Shown here: positions 39,652 through 39,659 of the stretch, one piece after another
Layout: every line of letters begins with the position of its first letter
Numbering within the stretch: the first letter of the stretch is position 1
Origin: Candidatus Rokuibacteriota bacterium
GTDB taxonomy: Bacteria > Methylomirabilota > Methylomirabilia > Rokubacteriales > CSP1-6
NCBI GenBank assembly: GCA_003221455.1
Contig: QHRX01000018.1
Coordinates: forward strand, 1-39,659
Length of the DNA: 39,659 nt
Reading direction: 5' to 3'
The notes under the pieces: generated by a model
Databases searched by the model: none
The model's input: the letters and a program-made list of their open reading frames with translations, nothing else
What the model was told of the DNA's origin: nothing
Position numbers and translations under genes: made by a program

Positions 39652-39659
39652 ATGAACCG
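39652..39659 (+). CDS. atpD: Start of the next atp gene, probably ATP synthase subunit beta
   Basis: ATG at 39652 with GGGGGAG six bases upstream; only two codons (Met-Asn) are in the window. Its position after atpG makes atpD the expected gene. The identity rests on context alone. Confidence 0.55.

Overview
The window is GC-rich bacterial chromosome built around the replication origin. A perfect DnaA box facing a near-perfect inverted partner (29667-29686) lies between dnaA (minus) and rpmH (plus). Everything left of it down to dnaX/recR is transcribed leftward and everything right of it rightward, so core genes run with the replication forks. The gene order, the two-membrane type YidC with a large periplasmic domain, the long GyrB with a C-terminal-half insertion, flavin-dependent luciferase-like enzymes, c-type cytochrome and ScsB/DsbD-type proteins suggest a diderm such as Methylomirabilota/'Rokubacteria' or a deltaproteobacterial relative. 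This assignment is inference from memory, not a search.

Layout. 1-5560: a luciferase-like monooxygenase cut by the window edge, a DsbD/ScsB-type thiol reductase with a Tat-exported redoxin, an unrecognised coiled-coil protein, and a Bax-inhibitor-1 membrane protein. 5800-9714: an accessory zone bounded by pieces of tRNA-Asn. Two 3'-end fragments of that tRNA (5805-5835 and 7976-8017) lie in direct orientation before the intact gene (9639-9714). Between them are a broken SRPBCC gene, a DUF427 gene, an SDR oxidoreductase divergent from a TetR regulator, an ISNCY-like transposase remnant, a secreted cupin and a broken DUF3800 gene. 9749-13283: recR, ebfC, dnaX, a large-type SRP RNA with Alu domain, two tRNA-Ser genes and tadA. 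13392-19854: cytochrome c with a TMTC-like membrane/TPR protein, secreted proteins, a 5'-truncated propeller-like gene, tRNA-Arg, a HEAT/TPR protein, two more tRNA-Ser genes and a small secreted protein. A 43-bp duplication of the tRNA-Arg 5' half flanks the HEAT/TPR module.

19835-29654: serS, gyrA, gyrB, recF, dnaN and dnaA, tightly packed and leftward. 29655-39659: oriC, rpmH, rnpA, yidD, yidC, rsmG, parA, parB, mnmA, then atpF, atpH, atpA, atpG and the first codons of atpD, rightward. Two parS sites lie inside the first codons of parA.

The core genes form one replication and growth hub: initiation (dnaA, oriC), the clamp and its loader (dnaN, dnaX), supercoiling (gyrA, gyrB), recombination repair (recF, recR), origin segregation (parA, parB, parS), membrane insertion (SRP RNA, yidC, yidD), tRNA/rRNA maturation (rnpA, tadA, mnmA, rsmG) and energy (F1 ATPase). 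All four serine tRNA isoacceptor classes that read UCN and AGY codons (GGA, CGA, GCT, TGA) lie within 7 kb of each other next to serS. The most notable non-core signals are the small cargo segments bounded by tRNA fragments, which look like decayed or minimal integration units without a visible integrase.
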